From Prevotella sp. (GTDB lineage Bacteria; Bacteroidota; Bacteroidia; Bacteroidales; Bacteroidaceae), in the NCBI GenBank assembly GCA_016901395.1, contig JAEAMQ010000098.1:1-51304 (forward strand): a stretch of 51,304 nt of DNA, given 5' to 3'. Under the pieces are notes generated by a model. That model searched no databases and was not told the DNA's origin. It worked only from the letters and a program-made list of their open reading frames with translations. Below, piece after piece: positions 8,346 to 17,516 of the stretch. Position numbers and translations under genes: made by a program. The first letter of the stretch is position 1. Each line of letters starts with the position of its first letter.

Positions 8346-8534
8346 GGAGTTAAGAAGTTAAGGAGTTATGACAACACCCTAAGCCAACCTTTTCATCTCT
8401 CCGCAGAAACAAAATATTAACATAGGGAATAACAGGTAAGGTAGTATAAAAGAATTAGAAATGACGACGTGTTGTGTAGGTCTCATCTTGCCGGTAATGT
8501 CTTCACTTCTTTAACTTCTTTACTTCTTAACTCC
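8346..8534. repeat. Inverted GAAGTTAA-type repeat element between metY and cysK
   Basis: The left arm (8346-8368) is built of GGAGTTAAGAAGTTAAGG-type 8-9-nt units. The right arm (8511-8534) is its reverse complement with about two mismatches over 23 nt. The 142-nt interior contains AATGTCTTCACTTCT next to the right arm. A larger copy of the same design lies at 44414-44613. This element fills most of the spacer upstream of cysK. Confidence 0.8.
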
Positions 8535-8553
8535 CCCCCAAACCATAAATATT

Positions 8554-9501
8554 ATGTCAAAAATATATAGCAAAATCACAGAGTTGGTAGGTCACACCCC
8601 ATTGGTAGAACTGAGTAAGTATTCGGAGTCTAAAGGACTTCAGACACCTATCATTGCGAAAGTAGAGTTTTTCAATCCCGGCGGTAGTGTGAAAGACCGC
8701 GCGGCGCTGGCTATGGTGCAAGATGCCGAGCAGCGAGGCATCCTCAAGCCTGGTGCCACCATCATCGAGCCGACCAGCGGTAACACTGGTGTTGGACTGG
8801 CGTTGGTATCTGCTGTGCGTGGTTATAAGCTTATCCTCACCATGCCCGAAACCATGAGCGTAGAGCGTCGTAATCTGGTGAAGGCTTATGGAGCCGATGT
8901 TCGCCTTACCCCAGGAGCTGAAGGCATGAAGGGCTCCATTAAACTTGCCGAAGAACTGCGCGACAGCATCCCTGGAAGCGTTATCCTTGACCAGTTTAAC
9001 AATCCTGCAAATCCCCAGCGTCACTATGAGACTACGGGTGTGGAGATATGGGACGACACTGACGGACAGGTAGACATTTTCATTGCCGGTGTCGGAACGG
9101 GCGGAACCGTGTCGGGTATCGGTAAGAAATTGAAGGAGAAAAACCCTAATATCCAGATTATTGCAGTGGAGCCAAAAGGATCTCCCGTGTTGAGCGGTGG
9201 TGCCCCTGGACCTCACAAGATACAGGGTATCGGAGCAGGATTTGTGCCGAAAAACTATGACGCTGATGTGGTGGACGAGGTGCTGCAGGTTGACAATGAT
9301 GATGTTATCCGCGCCAGCCGTCAGGTGGCACAATTGGATGGTGTGCTGGTAGGCATCTCTTCGGGTGCGGCTGTATATGCTGCTGAGCTGGTGGCTAAGC
9401 GTCCAGGCAATGAACACAAGAAGATTGTGGCCCTGCTTCCCGATACGGGCGAGCGCTATCTTTCTACGGTGCTCTATGCCTTTGAGGAATATCCTTTGTA
9501 A
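8554..9501 (+). CDS. cysK: Cysteine synthase A (O-acetylserine sulfhydrylase)
   Basis: 315 residues, standard for CysK. The PLP lysine is Lys47 in NPGGSVKDR. The substrate loop EPTSGNTG is at about 69-76, the PLP phosphate-binding glycine loop GVGTGGTVSG at about 175-184, and the C-terminal SSGAA motif at about 269-273. It makes cysteine from O-acetylserine and sulfide in the cytoplasm. It is downstream of metY and separated from it by a repeat element. The only A/T-rich candidate promoter lies within or beside that repeat, so the element may affect cysK expression. Confidence 0.95.
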   Translation: MSKIYSKITELVGHTPLVELSKYSESKGLQTPIIAKVEFFNPGGSVKDRAALAMVQDAEQRGILKPGATIIEPTSGNTGVGLALVSAVRGYKLILTMPETMSVERRNLVKAYGADVRLTPGAEGMKGSIKLAEELRDSIPGSVILDQFNNPANPQRHYETTGVEIWDDTDGQVDIFIAGVGTGGTVSGIGKKLKEKNPNIQIIAVEPKGSPVLSGGAPGPHKIQGIGAGFVPKNYDADVVDEVLQVDNDDVIRASRQVAQLDGVLVGISSGAAVYAAELVAKRPGNEHKKIVALLPDTGERYLSTVLYAFEEYPL

Positions 9502-9525
9502 AGGCGAATGACAAGATAGAGAGCT

Positions 9526-9638
9526 GTCCCATCTTGCCACAGACCGTCCCATAATCGTAGGCCACAAGGCTTGATGGGACCTCTCGACCATATATCATCC
9601 TATCGGGGAGCGTTTCACGCAAAAGTGGGACGCTCCCC
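9526..9638 (+). terminator. Two consecutive hairpins after cysK (possible terminator or processed 3' UTR)
   Basis: The first stem is GTCCCATC (9526-9533) with GATGGGAC (9573-9580), extendable by GAGAG/CTCTC-type pairs. The second stem is GGGGAGCG (9605-9612) with CGCTCCCC (9631-9638). Neither is followed by a strong U-run. The structure may block exonucleases or regulate, and need not be a classical terminator. Confidence 0.5.
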
Positions 9639-9801
9639 GGTCTGTTGATAGGAGATGAATACATTCTAAAGGACTGATTTTCATAAAGAAAAAGCAGTAG
9701 CCTTTTCTTAAAATCTTGAAAAAATGATATAAACTCCTTGTTATTTGGTATATTTTGTTTATTTTTGCCAAATCATTTAAACCTAAACATTCCTGTATAC
9801 G

Positions 9802-10677
9802 ATGCAAATCAGCAAATACATGGTAGCTAACTCTCGAGACAGTTTGTGGGGCCTGACTGTATCCACAGTGGGTTATGAAGAGATTGTCCCGGGTGACGAC
9901 TATCCTACGCATGGACATGCCGATGGCTACTATTTCAATCAGGACAAGGGACGTATTCTAAATGAATACCAACTGCTTTATATTACTGAAGGTGAGGGAG
10001 TTTTCCATTCTGCATCAGTACAAGAGGCAAAGGTGAAAGCCGGAGACCTCTTCCTGCTGTTCCCCGGCGAATGGCACAGCTATCACCCACTGCCCAAGGT
10101 GGGATGGAAAAGCCATTGGATTGGGTTTCGTGGGCAGAATATGGACAGCCGTGTGCAACAAGGATTTCTCGGCCCTCATAAACCTATCTACCATGTGGGC
10201 TTCTCTGTTCGGGTAGACGATCTCTACCGCTTTGCTTATCAGACAGCTCAGGAAGAAGGTGCATACGTACAGCAGACGCTGGCTGGCGTGGTTAATTTGT
10301 TGATTGGGTTGATGTATTCTTTGGAGCGCAACATCGAGTTGAGCAGCAACCACGAGCATGTGGACATGGTGAACCATGCCCGCCGTCGCATCCGCGAGTC
10401 GCTCGATGCCGACCTCACCATCCAGCAAATCGCCAAGGAAATGAGCGTGAGCTACAGCAATTTCCGTAAGCTTTTCAAGGAGTTCACTGGTGTGTCGCCA
10501 TCACTTTACCAACAGGATTTGCGACTTCAACGAGCCAAAGAACTATTAGCCTCTACCGATTTGAGCATCAAACAGATAGCTTATCAGCTTCGTTTTGAGT
10601 CTCCCGACTATTTCTCGTCGAAATTCAAGATTAAGACTGGTATGAAGCCCAGTGAGTTTCGCGAGCAGACGAGGTAG
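9802..10677 (+). CDS. AraC-family transcriptional regulator with cupin-type sensor domain
   Basis: 291 residues. The N-terminal domain (about 20-110, with GEGVFHSASVQEAKVKAGDL and a FPGEWHSY segment) is an AraC-type cupin that binds a small ligand. The C-terminal domain (about 185-290) holds two helix-turn-helix units, one around LTIQQIAKEMSVSYSNFRKL and one around STDLSIKQIAYQLRFESPDY. This layout is typical of regulators of carbohydrate use. No sugar-use genes adjoin it, so the target is unknown. A -7-like element TATTTTTG is at 9760-9767. The spacer 9502-9801 holds only the hairpins after cysK and this promoter. Confidence 0.92.
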   Translation: MQISKYMVANSRDSLWGLTVSTVGYEEIVPGDDYPTHGHADGYYFNQDKGRILNEYQLLYITEGEGVFHSASVQEAKVKAGDLFLLFPGEWHSYHPLPKVGWKSHWIGFRGQNMDSRVQQGFLGPHKPIYHVGFSVRVDDLYRFAYQTAQEEGAYVQQTLAGVVNLLIGLMYSLERNIELSSNHEHVDMVNHARRRIRESLDADLTIQQIAKEMSVSYSNFRKLFKEFTGVSPSLYQQDLRLQRAKELLASTDLSIKQIAYQLRFESPDYFSSKFKIKTGMKPSEFREQTR

Positions 10678-10952
10678 TGTTGAGCTTTGGAAATCAGTAT
10701 TTTTGTGGGTTGGATAGATGGCATTCTTAGTGTATCATATTCTTCTGATGATTTCATCCGATTCTTTCTGATTTTCATTGTAACTTTTCTCGCTTCGTTT
10801 AGGGCTTGGTCCGCCACCAATTCGATACTGATTGTCATGCGATTGCAATTGTAATCGTAAAGCCATCCTTTGTTGATATTTTGCAAGTGGAAGAGCTCCC
10901 GTTTCTCCCGAAAGTTTCATTTTGCCCTGCATTCCCTTCTTTTTTCATTCTT

Positions 10953-12050
10953 TTACACCTTCATCAAGTCACTCATCACCGTGTTACTAATTTTGATTCC
11001 ATCACGTGAGAGTCGAAGATGATTGTCGGAAAGGAGTAGGAGTCCACGTTCGAGGTAAGGTTTGGCATTGGAGAGGAGAAAATCAAGATAGGTGGGGATA
11101 ACGGCGGACAGATCTATGCCTTCACACGTTCTTAATGCCGTGGTAACAAGGTCGTTATATTGGGTGACTTCGTCCAGAATCTCTTCTTCGCTGGGGAGAA
11201 TGCCTTGCTCGATGGAGTTGATGTATCGCTGAATGTCTGAGACATTCCATCGACGAGTTGATAGGTTGTAGGAGTGGGCTGAAGCCCCCAGCCCAATGTA
11301 GGGAATGTTGTGCCAATAGCTTGAATTGTGGCGGCTGCGGAAGCCTGGAAGAGCAAAATTGCTAAACTCATAGTGCTCGTATCCCGCGGCTGTGAGCCGG
11401 TCGATGAGGGTGTCATACATGTTGAGGCTCAGTTCCTCGTCAATATCCTTCACTTGTCCTTGCTCCAGCATTTGATAGAGTGGGGTGCCCTCCTCATACA
11501 TCAGTCCGTAGGCCGAGATGTGCTCTGGGTGCAGGCGGAGTGTATGGTCGATGTCTTGCTGCCAGCCGGCGAGTGTCTCTTCGGGAAATCCGAACATGAG
11601 GTCAATGCTCACATTGTGTATGCCCTGACGATGGATGAGCTCCATGGCTTGATCCACCTGCTGAGCCGTGTGCCGACGATGGATAAAGCGCAGTCTGCTG
11701 TCGTCGAAGGTCTGCGCACCCATGCTCACACGATTGACGGGTAGGCCATCAAACATTCCCTCTTGGATATCATCGGGATTGCACTCCATGGTGATTTCTG
11801 CATCAGAACCAACATCATACACCTTATATATATAGGAGAACAGTCTGGACAGCTGTTCATGGGAAAGCTGGCTCGGAGTGCCTCCACCCAGATATATGGT
11901 AGAAATAGTGGGATGCTCATTGAGAAGTTCCATCTCCCGACATAGAGCATCAACATATCGGTCGTGCAAACCAATACGTGTCGTGGAATAGAAGCCGCAG
12001 TAGATGCAACGACTTGCACAAAAGGGAATGTGGATGTAAAGCCCAGCCAT
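10953..12050 (-). CDS. hemW: Radical SAM heme chaperone HemW (coproporphyrinogen oxidase-like)
   Basis: 365 residues. The N-terminal CxxxCxxC cluster is at Cys11, Cys15 and Cys18 (FCASRCIYCGF), preceded by GLYIHIPF, which is typical of HemW. YLGGGTPSQL (about 54-63) is the SAM-binding GGE-like motif. The family binds heme and delivers it to respiratory enzymes; true HemN enzymes are longer and have an extra N-terminal segment. Cytoplasmic. It is divergent from the EF-G-like gene and has no operon partner. The 275-nt spacer 10678-10952 after the AraC gene shows no gene I can support. Confidence 0.9.
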   Translation of the reverse strand: MAGLYIHIPFCASRCIYCGFYSTTRIGLHDRYVDALCREMELLNEHPTISTIYLGGGTPSQLSHEQLSRLFSYIYKVYDVGSDAEITMECNPDDIQEGMFDGLPVNRVSMGAQTFDDSRLRFIHRRHTAQQVDQAMELIHRQGIHNVSIDLMFGFPEETLAGWQQDIDHTLRLHPEHISAYGLMYEEGTPLYQMLEQGQVKDIDEELSLNMYDTLIDRLTAAGYEHYEFSNFALPGFRSRHNSSYWHNIPYIGLGASAHSYNLSTRRWNVSDIQRYINSIEQGILPSEEEILDEVTQYNDLVTTALRTCEGIDLSAVIPTYLDFLLSNAKPYLERGLLLLSDNHLRLSRDGIKISNTVMSDLMKV

Positions 12051-12225
12051 GAAATAATCTTTCTGAGTGTAAAAGTACTAATTTGTTTTAAAATACACGA
12101 GATTTTTACAGCATTCTTTTGGAGTTTATCTTTATTTTCCCTATCTTTAACACCGAATTGGAAGCGTATGCTCCTAACCTTAACGAGACAATAGATTCAT
12201 ATACTAACACTTTAAATCTTTTGAT

Positions 12226-14388
12226 ATGAGAGTATATCAGACTAACGAAATTAAGAACATTGCATTGCTTGGCAGTGCGGGTAGCGGCAAGACCACTCTT
12301 GCCGAGAGTATGCTTTTTGAGGCAGGTGTCATCAAGCGACGTGGTAAGGTGGAAGCCAAGAACACGGTGAGTGACTACTTCCCTGTAGAGCTTGAATATG
12401 GCTATTCTGTCTTCCCAACAGTGTTCCATGTAGAGTGGAATAACAAGAAACTGAATATTATCGATTGCCCGGGTTCTGACGACTTCGTGGGCGGAGCAAT
12501 TACTTCACTCAACGTGACCGACCAGGCCGTTATCCTGATTAATGGTCAGTATGGTCCTGAGGTGGGTACGCAGAATAATTTCCGATATGCCGAGAAGTTG
12601 AAGAAGCCGGTGATATTCCTTATCAACCAGTTGGATTCTGAGAAGTGTGATTTTGATAATATAATCAACACAATGCAGGAGATTTATGGATCGAAGTGTG
12701 TGCAGATTCAGTATCCGCTGGAGACCGGCCCAAATTTCAATAGTCTGATAGATGTGCTTATCATGAAGAAACTCACATGGGGGCCTGAAGGTGGTGAGCC
12801 GAAGCGTGAGGATATTCCTGCAGAGGAAATGGATAAGGCTTTGGAATTGCACAAAACTTTGGTGGAAGCAGCTGCAGAGAATGACGATGCACTGATGGAG
12901 AAATTTTTTGAAAGCGACACGCTGTCAGAGGATGAGATGCGTGAAGGCATCCGCAAAGGACTTGTAGCCTGTGGCATTTACCCCATCTTCTGTGTGGATG
13001 CCCACCGTGATATGGGTGTGCAGCGACTGATGGAATTCCTTGGCAACGTTGTTCCGTTTGTGAGCGAGATGCCGAAGGTGCGCAATACCCGTGGTGAAGA
13101 GGTGGAAGCCAACAGTGACGGCCCGGAGAGCCTATATTTCTTCAAGACCGGTCTGGAACCGCATATTGGAGAGGTTTCCTATTTCAAGGTGATGAGTGGT
13201 AGCGTAAGGTCAGGCGATGACTTGACTAATTCCGACCGTGGCTCAAAGGAACGCATCGGGCAGATCTATGCCTGTGCAGGTGCCAACCGTATAGCTGTGG
13301 ACCAGTTGAATGCTGGAGATATCGGTTGTACGGTGAAGCTGAAGGACGTGAAGACGGGTAACACCCTGAATGGAAAGGGTACTGAAGCCCGATTCGACTT
13401 TATCAAATATCCCAACTCCAAATACAGCCGTTCCGTCAAAACGGCCAATCCACAGGATATGGAGAAACTCATGGCTGCCCTGCTGAAGATGCGTCAGGAA
13501 GATCCAACATGGGTTGTGGAACAGAGTAAGGAGTTGCGCCAGACCATTGTTCACGGTCAGGGTGAGTTCCATCTGCGTACGCTGAAATGGCGCTTGGAGA
13601 ACAATGAGAAGTTGACGGTGGCCTTCGATGAACCGAAGATACCCTATCGTGAAACCATTACAAAGAAGGCCAAGGCCGAGTATCGCCATAAGAAGCAGAG
13701 TGGTGGAGCAGGGCAGTTTGGTGAGGTTCATCTTATTGTAGAGCCTTATGCAGAAGGAATGCCCGACCCCGTGAGCTACAACTTCGGTGGCCAGGAGTTC
13801 AAGATGAATATCAAATCGAAAGAGGAGAAAGACCTTGCATGGGGTGGTAAGCTCGTGTTTATCAACTCTGTGGTAGGTGGTGCCATCGACCTACGCTTTA
13901 TGCCTGCTATCCTCAAGGGTGTAATGGACTGCATGGAGCGTGGTCCTCTCACTGGAAGTTATGCCCGTGATGTGCGTGTCATTGTCTTTGATGGCAAAAT
14001 GCATCCGGTAGACTCCAACGAGCTCTCGTTTACCTTGGCCGCCCGTCACGCGTTTTCTGATGCGTTCAAGGAGGCTGGTCCAAAGATTCTTGAGCCCATA
14101 TACGACCTTGAAGTGTATGTCCCCTCCGACTATATGGGTGATGTGATGAGCGATTTGCAGGGTCGTCGCGCCATCATCATGGGTATGGACGCAGAAGCAG
14201 GCTACCAGAAACTCTCTGCTAAGATTCCTTTGAAGGAATTAGCCAACTACAGTGTTGCATTGAGTTCACTCACTGGCGGACGCGCCTCGTTTACCACGAA
14301 GTTTGCCAGCTACGAGCTTGTCCCCAACGACTTGCAACAGAAGTTGGTGGCTGAACATGAGGCTGAAGAGTCTGAGGACGAGGCATAG
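12226..14388 (+). CDS. EF-G-like translational GTPase paralogue (EF-G2 type)
   Basis: 720 residues with the complete EF-G domain order: G domain (about 1-270), domain II, domain III, domain IV (GQFGEVHLIVEPYAEG region) and domain V. The G motifs depart from canonical EF-G. G1 is GSAGSGKT (16-23). The switch I ERGITI motif reads ELEYGYSV, with Ser61 at the Mg-binding Thr position. G3 is DCPGSDDF (80-87) instead of DTPGHVDF, so Ser84 replaces the catalytic His. G4 is NQLD (134-137) instead of NKxD. A Bacteroides thetaiotaomicron paralogue, EF-G2, is reported to support translation without GTP hydrolysis, and this is probably its orthologue. It lies away from the str operon, between hemW and rprX, and ends at a clear terminator. 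Confidence 0.88.
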   Translation: MRVYQTNEIKNIALLGSAGSGKTTLAESMLFEAGVIKRRGKVEAKNTVSDYFPVELEYGYSVFPTVFHVEWNNKKLNIIDCPGSDDFVGGAITSLNVTDQAVILINGQYGPEVGTQNNFRYAEKLKKPVIFLINQLDSEKCDFDNIINTMQEIYGSKCVQIQYPLETGPNFNSLIDVLIMKKLTWGPEGGEPKREDIPAEEMDKALELHKTLVEAAAENDDALMEKFFESDTLSEDEMREGIRKGLVACGIYPIFCVDAHRDMGVQRLMEFLGNVVPFVSEMPKVRNTRGEEVEANSDGPESLYFFKTGLEPHIGEVSYFKVMSGSVRSGDDLTNSDRGSKERIGQIYACAGANRIAVDQLNAGDIGCTVKLKDVKTGNTLNGKGTEARFDFIKYPNSKYSRSVKTANPQDMEKLMAALLKMRQEDPTWVVEQSKELRQTIVHGQGEFHLRTLKWRLENNEKLTVAFDEPKIPYRETITKKAKAEYRHKKQSGGAGQFGEVHLIVEPYAEGMPDPVSYNFGGQEFKMNIKSKEEKDLAWGGKLVFINSVVGGAIDLRFMPAILKGVMDCMERGPLTGSYARDVRVIVFDGKMHPVDSNELSFTLAARHAFSDAFKEAGPKILEPIYDLEVYVPSDYMGDVMSDLQGRRAIIMGMDAEAGYQKLSAKIPLKELANYSVALSSLTGGRASFTTKFASYELVPNDLQQKLVAEHEAEESEDEA

Positions 14389-14414
14389 ACATCTCCCTGA
14401 ACGTAGACAAACAC

Positions 14415-14453
14415 AAGAGGGTAGGTTCTTTAAGACAGGACTTACCCTCTTTT
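14415..14453 (+). terminator. Rho-independent terminator after the EF-G-like gene
   Basis: Stem AAGAGGGTA (14415-14423) pairs with TACCCTCTT (14443-14451), followed by TT. Confidence 0.75.
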
Positions 14454-14607
14454 CGCATCTATGTTGTGGAGGTTCCAATGGGAGAGTACTTTCAAAATAT
14501 ATCGAAATTAAGTGATTATAATGGTTTATAATGATGTAATATTGTTAAAAACGATAAAACAGGCGCTAAATATTAACATTCAAGTGTTAATCAATTAAGT
14601 TTTCTCT

Positions 14608-14615
14608 TAACTTTG
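14608..14615 (+). promoter_or_regulatory. -7 element directly in front of the histidine kinase gene
   Basis: TAACTTTG ends only 5 nt before the ATG at 14621. Transcription would start at or next to the start codon, giving an mRNA with little or no leader. Confidence 0.6.
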
Positions 14616-14620
14616 CCAGC

Positions 14621-16183
14621 ATGAAGAAGAAAACGATATGGACTATTGCCATCATCATGGGCACGTGCTTCATCATTCTGCTTGGTTTGCAGCTGACGTA
14701 TATTCAGGAAATGGCCAACATGAAGAAGGAGCAGTTCGACGAAAGTGTGAACCGTGCCCTGTATCAAGCATCTCGCAACTTAGAGTTGAACGAGACGCTT
14801 AGATACCTGGAGAAGGATGTGAACGAGACGGAGCGCAAAGCTTTTAGGAAGGATAGCGTGGGTACTCGTTCTGGGCAGCCAAATGATGGAACCGTACAAT
14901 ATTCCCACCAGTACTCCGTCGCGGGGAAAGATGGTACGGTATATTCTTCTTTTGAATTAAAGACGATGGCAACTAAGCCCGGGCATATGCCTAAGGCCAT
15001 GATTTTGCGTACGGACAAGAATTCGAACACGGCAGCCAGCAAGTCACTGCAGGAAATAGTAAAGAACCGCTATGTCTACCAGAAAGCGTTGCTTGACGAG
15101 GTGGTGATGAATATGCTCTATTCGGCATCTGATAAACCGCTGAAAGAACGGGTCAACTTCAAGATTCTGGATCAAGATCTGAAGGCGGAGCTAATGAATA
15201 ATGGAATTAATATTCCTTATCATTTTACGGTGTGTACGCAGGATGGACGAGAAGTGTATCGCTGTCCGGATTATACTGACGATGGTGTAGACTTTACTTA
15301 TAGCCAGGTGCTTTTCCGTAATGATCCGTCTTCAAAGATAGGTGTAGTGAAGATACATTTTCCGGATATCAACAGCTACATTTATTCGAGTGTGAGGTTT
15401 ATGATTCCCAGTGTGGTCTTTACAGTCATACTTCTCATTACATTTATTTTTACCATTGTTGTGATTTTCCGCCAGAAACGCTATACGGAAATTAAAAACG
15501 ACTTCATTAACAATATGACTCATGAGTTGAAGACTCCAATAGCCAGCATCTCGCTTGCCGCACAGATGTTCAATGATGAGTCGGTGGTGAAAAGCGAAAA
15601 GATGACGAAACACCTTGTTGGGGTGATTACAGACGAGTCTAAACGATTGCGCTTTTTGGTAGAGAAGGTATTGCAGATGTCGATGTTTGATAGGAAAAAA
15701 GCATCCTTCAAGAAGAAGCATCTTGACTTGAATGAAATTGTAGAGACGATTGCCAACTCATTTTCATTAAGAGTAGAACACACTGGTGGGAAGATTTTTG
15801 TGGAGATAGAAGCAGTGGAGTCTGATATATATGTTGACGAGGTGCATTTCCAAAATGTGATATTTAACTTAATGGATAATGCGGTGAAATACCGTAAGCC
15901 AGATCAGCCTGTCAACATCTATCTGAAAACATGGAATAATGAACAGAATCTCTACTTGTCGGTGCGAGACACGGGAGTGGGGATGAAGAAGGAAAACCTA
16001 AAGAAGATATTTGAAAAATTCTATCGGGTACATACGGGTAATGTTCATGATGTCAAAGGGTTTGGATTGGGACTGGCTTATGTAAGAAAAGTGATAGACC
16101 TTCACGATGGAGATATAAAGGTGGATAGTGAGTATGGTAAGGGCACTACATTTACCATTAAACTTCCACTCATGAACAAATAA
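14621..16183 (+). CDS. rprX: Sensor histidine kinase, RprX-like
   Basis: 520 residues, close to the size of RprX of Bacteroides fragilis. TM1 (about 7-27), a periplasmic sensor region (about 30-255) and TM2 (about 262-285) lead into a HisKA domain with phospho-acceptor His301 in NNMTHELKTPIASIS. The HATPase domain has an N box (NLMDNAVKY), a G1 box (DTGVGM) and a G2 box (GFGLGLAY). The inner-membrane kinase should phosphorylate the response regulator encoded 30 nt downstream. The stimulus is unknown. The name is given by resemblance of both proteins and gene order to rprXY. Confidence 0.88.
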   Translation: MKKKTIWTIAIIMGTCFIILLGLQLTYIQEMANMKKEQFDESVNRALYQASRNLELNETLRYLEKDVNETERKAFRKDSVGTRSGQPNDGTVQYSHQYSVAGKDGTVYSSFELKTMATKPGHMPKAMILRTDKNSNTAASKSLQEIVKNRYVYQKALLDEVVMNMLYSASDKPLKERVNFKILDQDLKAELMNNGINIPYHFTVCTQDGREVYRCPDYTDDGVDFTYSQVLFRNDPSSKIGVVKIHFPDINSYIYSSVRFMIPSVVFTVILLITFIFTIVVIFRQKRYTEIKNDFINNMTHELKTPIASISLAAQMFNDESVVKSEKMTKHLVGVITDESKRLRFLVEKVLQMSMFDRKKASFKKKHLDLNEIVETIANSFSLRVEHTGGKIFVEIEAVESDIYVDEVHFQNVIFNLMDNAVKYRKPDQPVNIYLKTWNNEQNLYLSVRDTGVGMKKENLKKIFEKFYRVHTGNVHDVKGFGLGLAYVRKVIDLHDGDIKVDSEYGKGTTFTIKLPLMNK

Positions 16184-16213
16184 ATGAATTATTAATTTCA
16201 AAAAAATAAAGTT

Positions 16214-16912
16214 ATGGACGAAAAGATTAAAGTTTTACTTTGCGAGGACGATGAAAACTTGGGTACACTCCTGTGCGAGTATTTGATTGCAAAGGGATAT
16301 GACGCAGTTCTTTGTCCTGATGGAGAGGCAGGATATAAAGAGTTTACAAAAGACAAATTCGATATGTGCATCCTTGATGTGATGATGCCGAAGAAGGACG
16401 GTTTCTCGCTGGCTCAGGACATTCGTCAGATAAATGCACAGGTGCCTATTATATTCTTGACAGCCCGTGTGCAGAAAGAAGATGTTCTCGAAGGTTTTGA
16501 CAAGGGTGCTGATGACTATATCACGAAGCCGTTCTCTATGGAAGAATTGGTAAAACGAGTAGAGGCCATCTTGCGTCGTGTGCGCGGAAAGAAGAATAAG
16601 GAGAGTACACGTTATAAGATTGGTAAATATCTTTTTGATACGCAGAAGCAGCTACTCACCATGGGGGATAAGCAGACCAAACTGACTACAAAAGAGAATG
16701 AACTCTTGGCTCTTCTTTGCTCGCATGCTAATGAGATATTAAAGCGCAACGATGCTTTACGTACGATCTGGATAGATGATAATTATTTTAATGCCCGTTC
16801 GATGGATGTATACATCACGAAGTTGCGTAAGCACCTCAAAGATGATGATCAGGTAGAGATTATCAATATCCATGGTCAGGGTTATAAACTGATTGTTCCG
16901 GAAGAGGCATAA
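16214..16912 (+). CDS. rprY: OmpR-family response regulator, RprY-like
   Basis: 232 residues. The receiver domain (1-125) has the acidic pocket EDD (11-13), phospho-acceptor Asp55 (CILDVMMPKKDG), switch Thr (FLTAR) and Lys (YITKPF). The winged-helix DNA-binding domain (about 135-230) includes RSMDVYITKLRKHL. It forms an operon with the kinase gene and is followed by a strong terminator, so the pair is a closed two-gene unit. Confidence 0.92.
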   Translation: MDEKIKVLLCEDDENLGTLLCEYLIAKGYDAVLCPDGEAGYKEFTKDKFDMCILDVMMPKKDGFSLAQDIRQINAQVPIIFLTARVQKEDVLEGFDKGADDYITKPFSMEELVKRVEAILRRVRGKKNKESTRYKIGKYLFDTQKQLLTMGDKQTKLTTKENELLALLCSHANEILKRNDALRTIWIDDNYFNARSMDVYITKLRKHLKDDDQVEIINIHGQGYKLIVPEEA

Positions 16913-16940
16913 TCTCTTTTCAGGTGAAATGATATAAGGC

Positions 16941-16978
16941 TCCATCCTTGTTTGTAAAAGGCAAGGATGGAACTTTGT
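16941..16978 (+). terminator. Terminator of the rprXY operon
   Basis: A perfect 10-bp stem TCCATCCTTG (16941-16950) / CAAGGATGGA (16962-16971) is followed by a U-rich tract. Confidence 0.85.
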
Positions 16979-17142
16979 GTTTTCAGCACCCTCTTTTTGA
17001 TGTCCAAGCCTGTTTGATGGATGGCATGCCAAGACTTTTTGCTCTTTAAGAAACAAGGAGATTAGGATAGAATAAGCAACGGGAAAGGCAAAACGGCAGA
17101 ATGTTGTTTCAAAGATTACGATGAAACAAGATTAAGATGCAT

Positions 17143-17361
17143 TCAATAATCTCCCCAATGTCTTTCCTGATAGATATAATTCCAAATGCCTACTGGTATG
17201 AGAATGATGGGGAAAAGTAAAGCATTGTGATTTGTCAAACCAAAGAAATAGAATGCGGCTAATAGGATAATGCTCAGATAAACCAAGGGTAACCCAAAAA
17301 AACGAATGTTTCTTTTCAGGAAATGTAAGATAGACCCCAAAAGCATTATAGATTTATTCAT
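17143..17361 (-). CDS. Small hypothetical membrane protein
   Basis: 72 residues. It has two hydrophobic helices (about 22-39 and 47-61) and a basic N-terminus, ending in YQERHWGDY. No domain is recognised. It lies alone between the rprXY terminator and the rpsF promoter on the opposite strand. The composition looks like real membrane protein coding sequence, but with no homologue in memory and no operon context the call stays tentative. Confidence 0.55.
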   Translation of the reverse strand: MNKSIMLLGSILHFLKRNIRFFGLPLVYLSIILLAAFYFFGLTNHNALLFPIILIPVGIWNYIYQERHWGDY

Positions 17362-17463
17362 GACGATTGCAAATTTACGAAGTTTGAAACAAAAATCCTA
17401 TCCAATTTATGTTAAATAGCAAAAAAACAATGAGATACGGGTTGCTTTGTGCAAATTATTTAG

Positions 17464-17471
17464 TAACTTTG
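17464..17471 (+). promoter_or_regulatory. -7 element for the rpsF operon
   Basis: TAACTTTG followed by a leader of about 40 nt before the rpsF ATG at 17517. Confidence 0.6.
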
Positions 17472-17516
17472 CACTCGCATTTTGCAATTTAACATTTAAT
17501 TCATTACAAAAGTAGT

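Noticed and set aside
10678..10952. Short open frames after the AraC gene (both strands)
   Set aside because: Under 95 residues, overlapping in several frames, without motif or start-site support.
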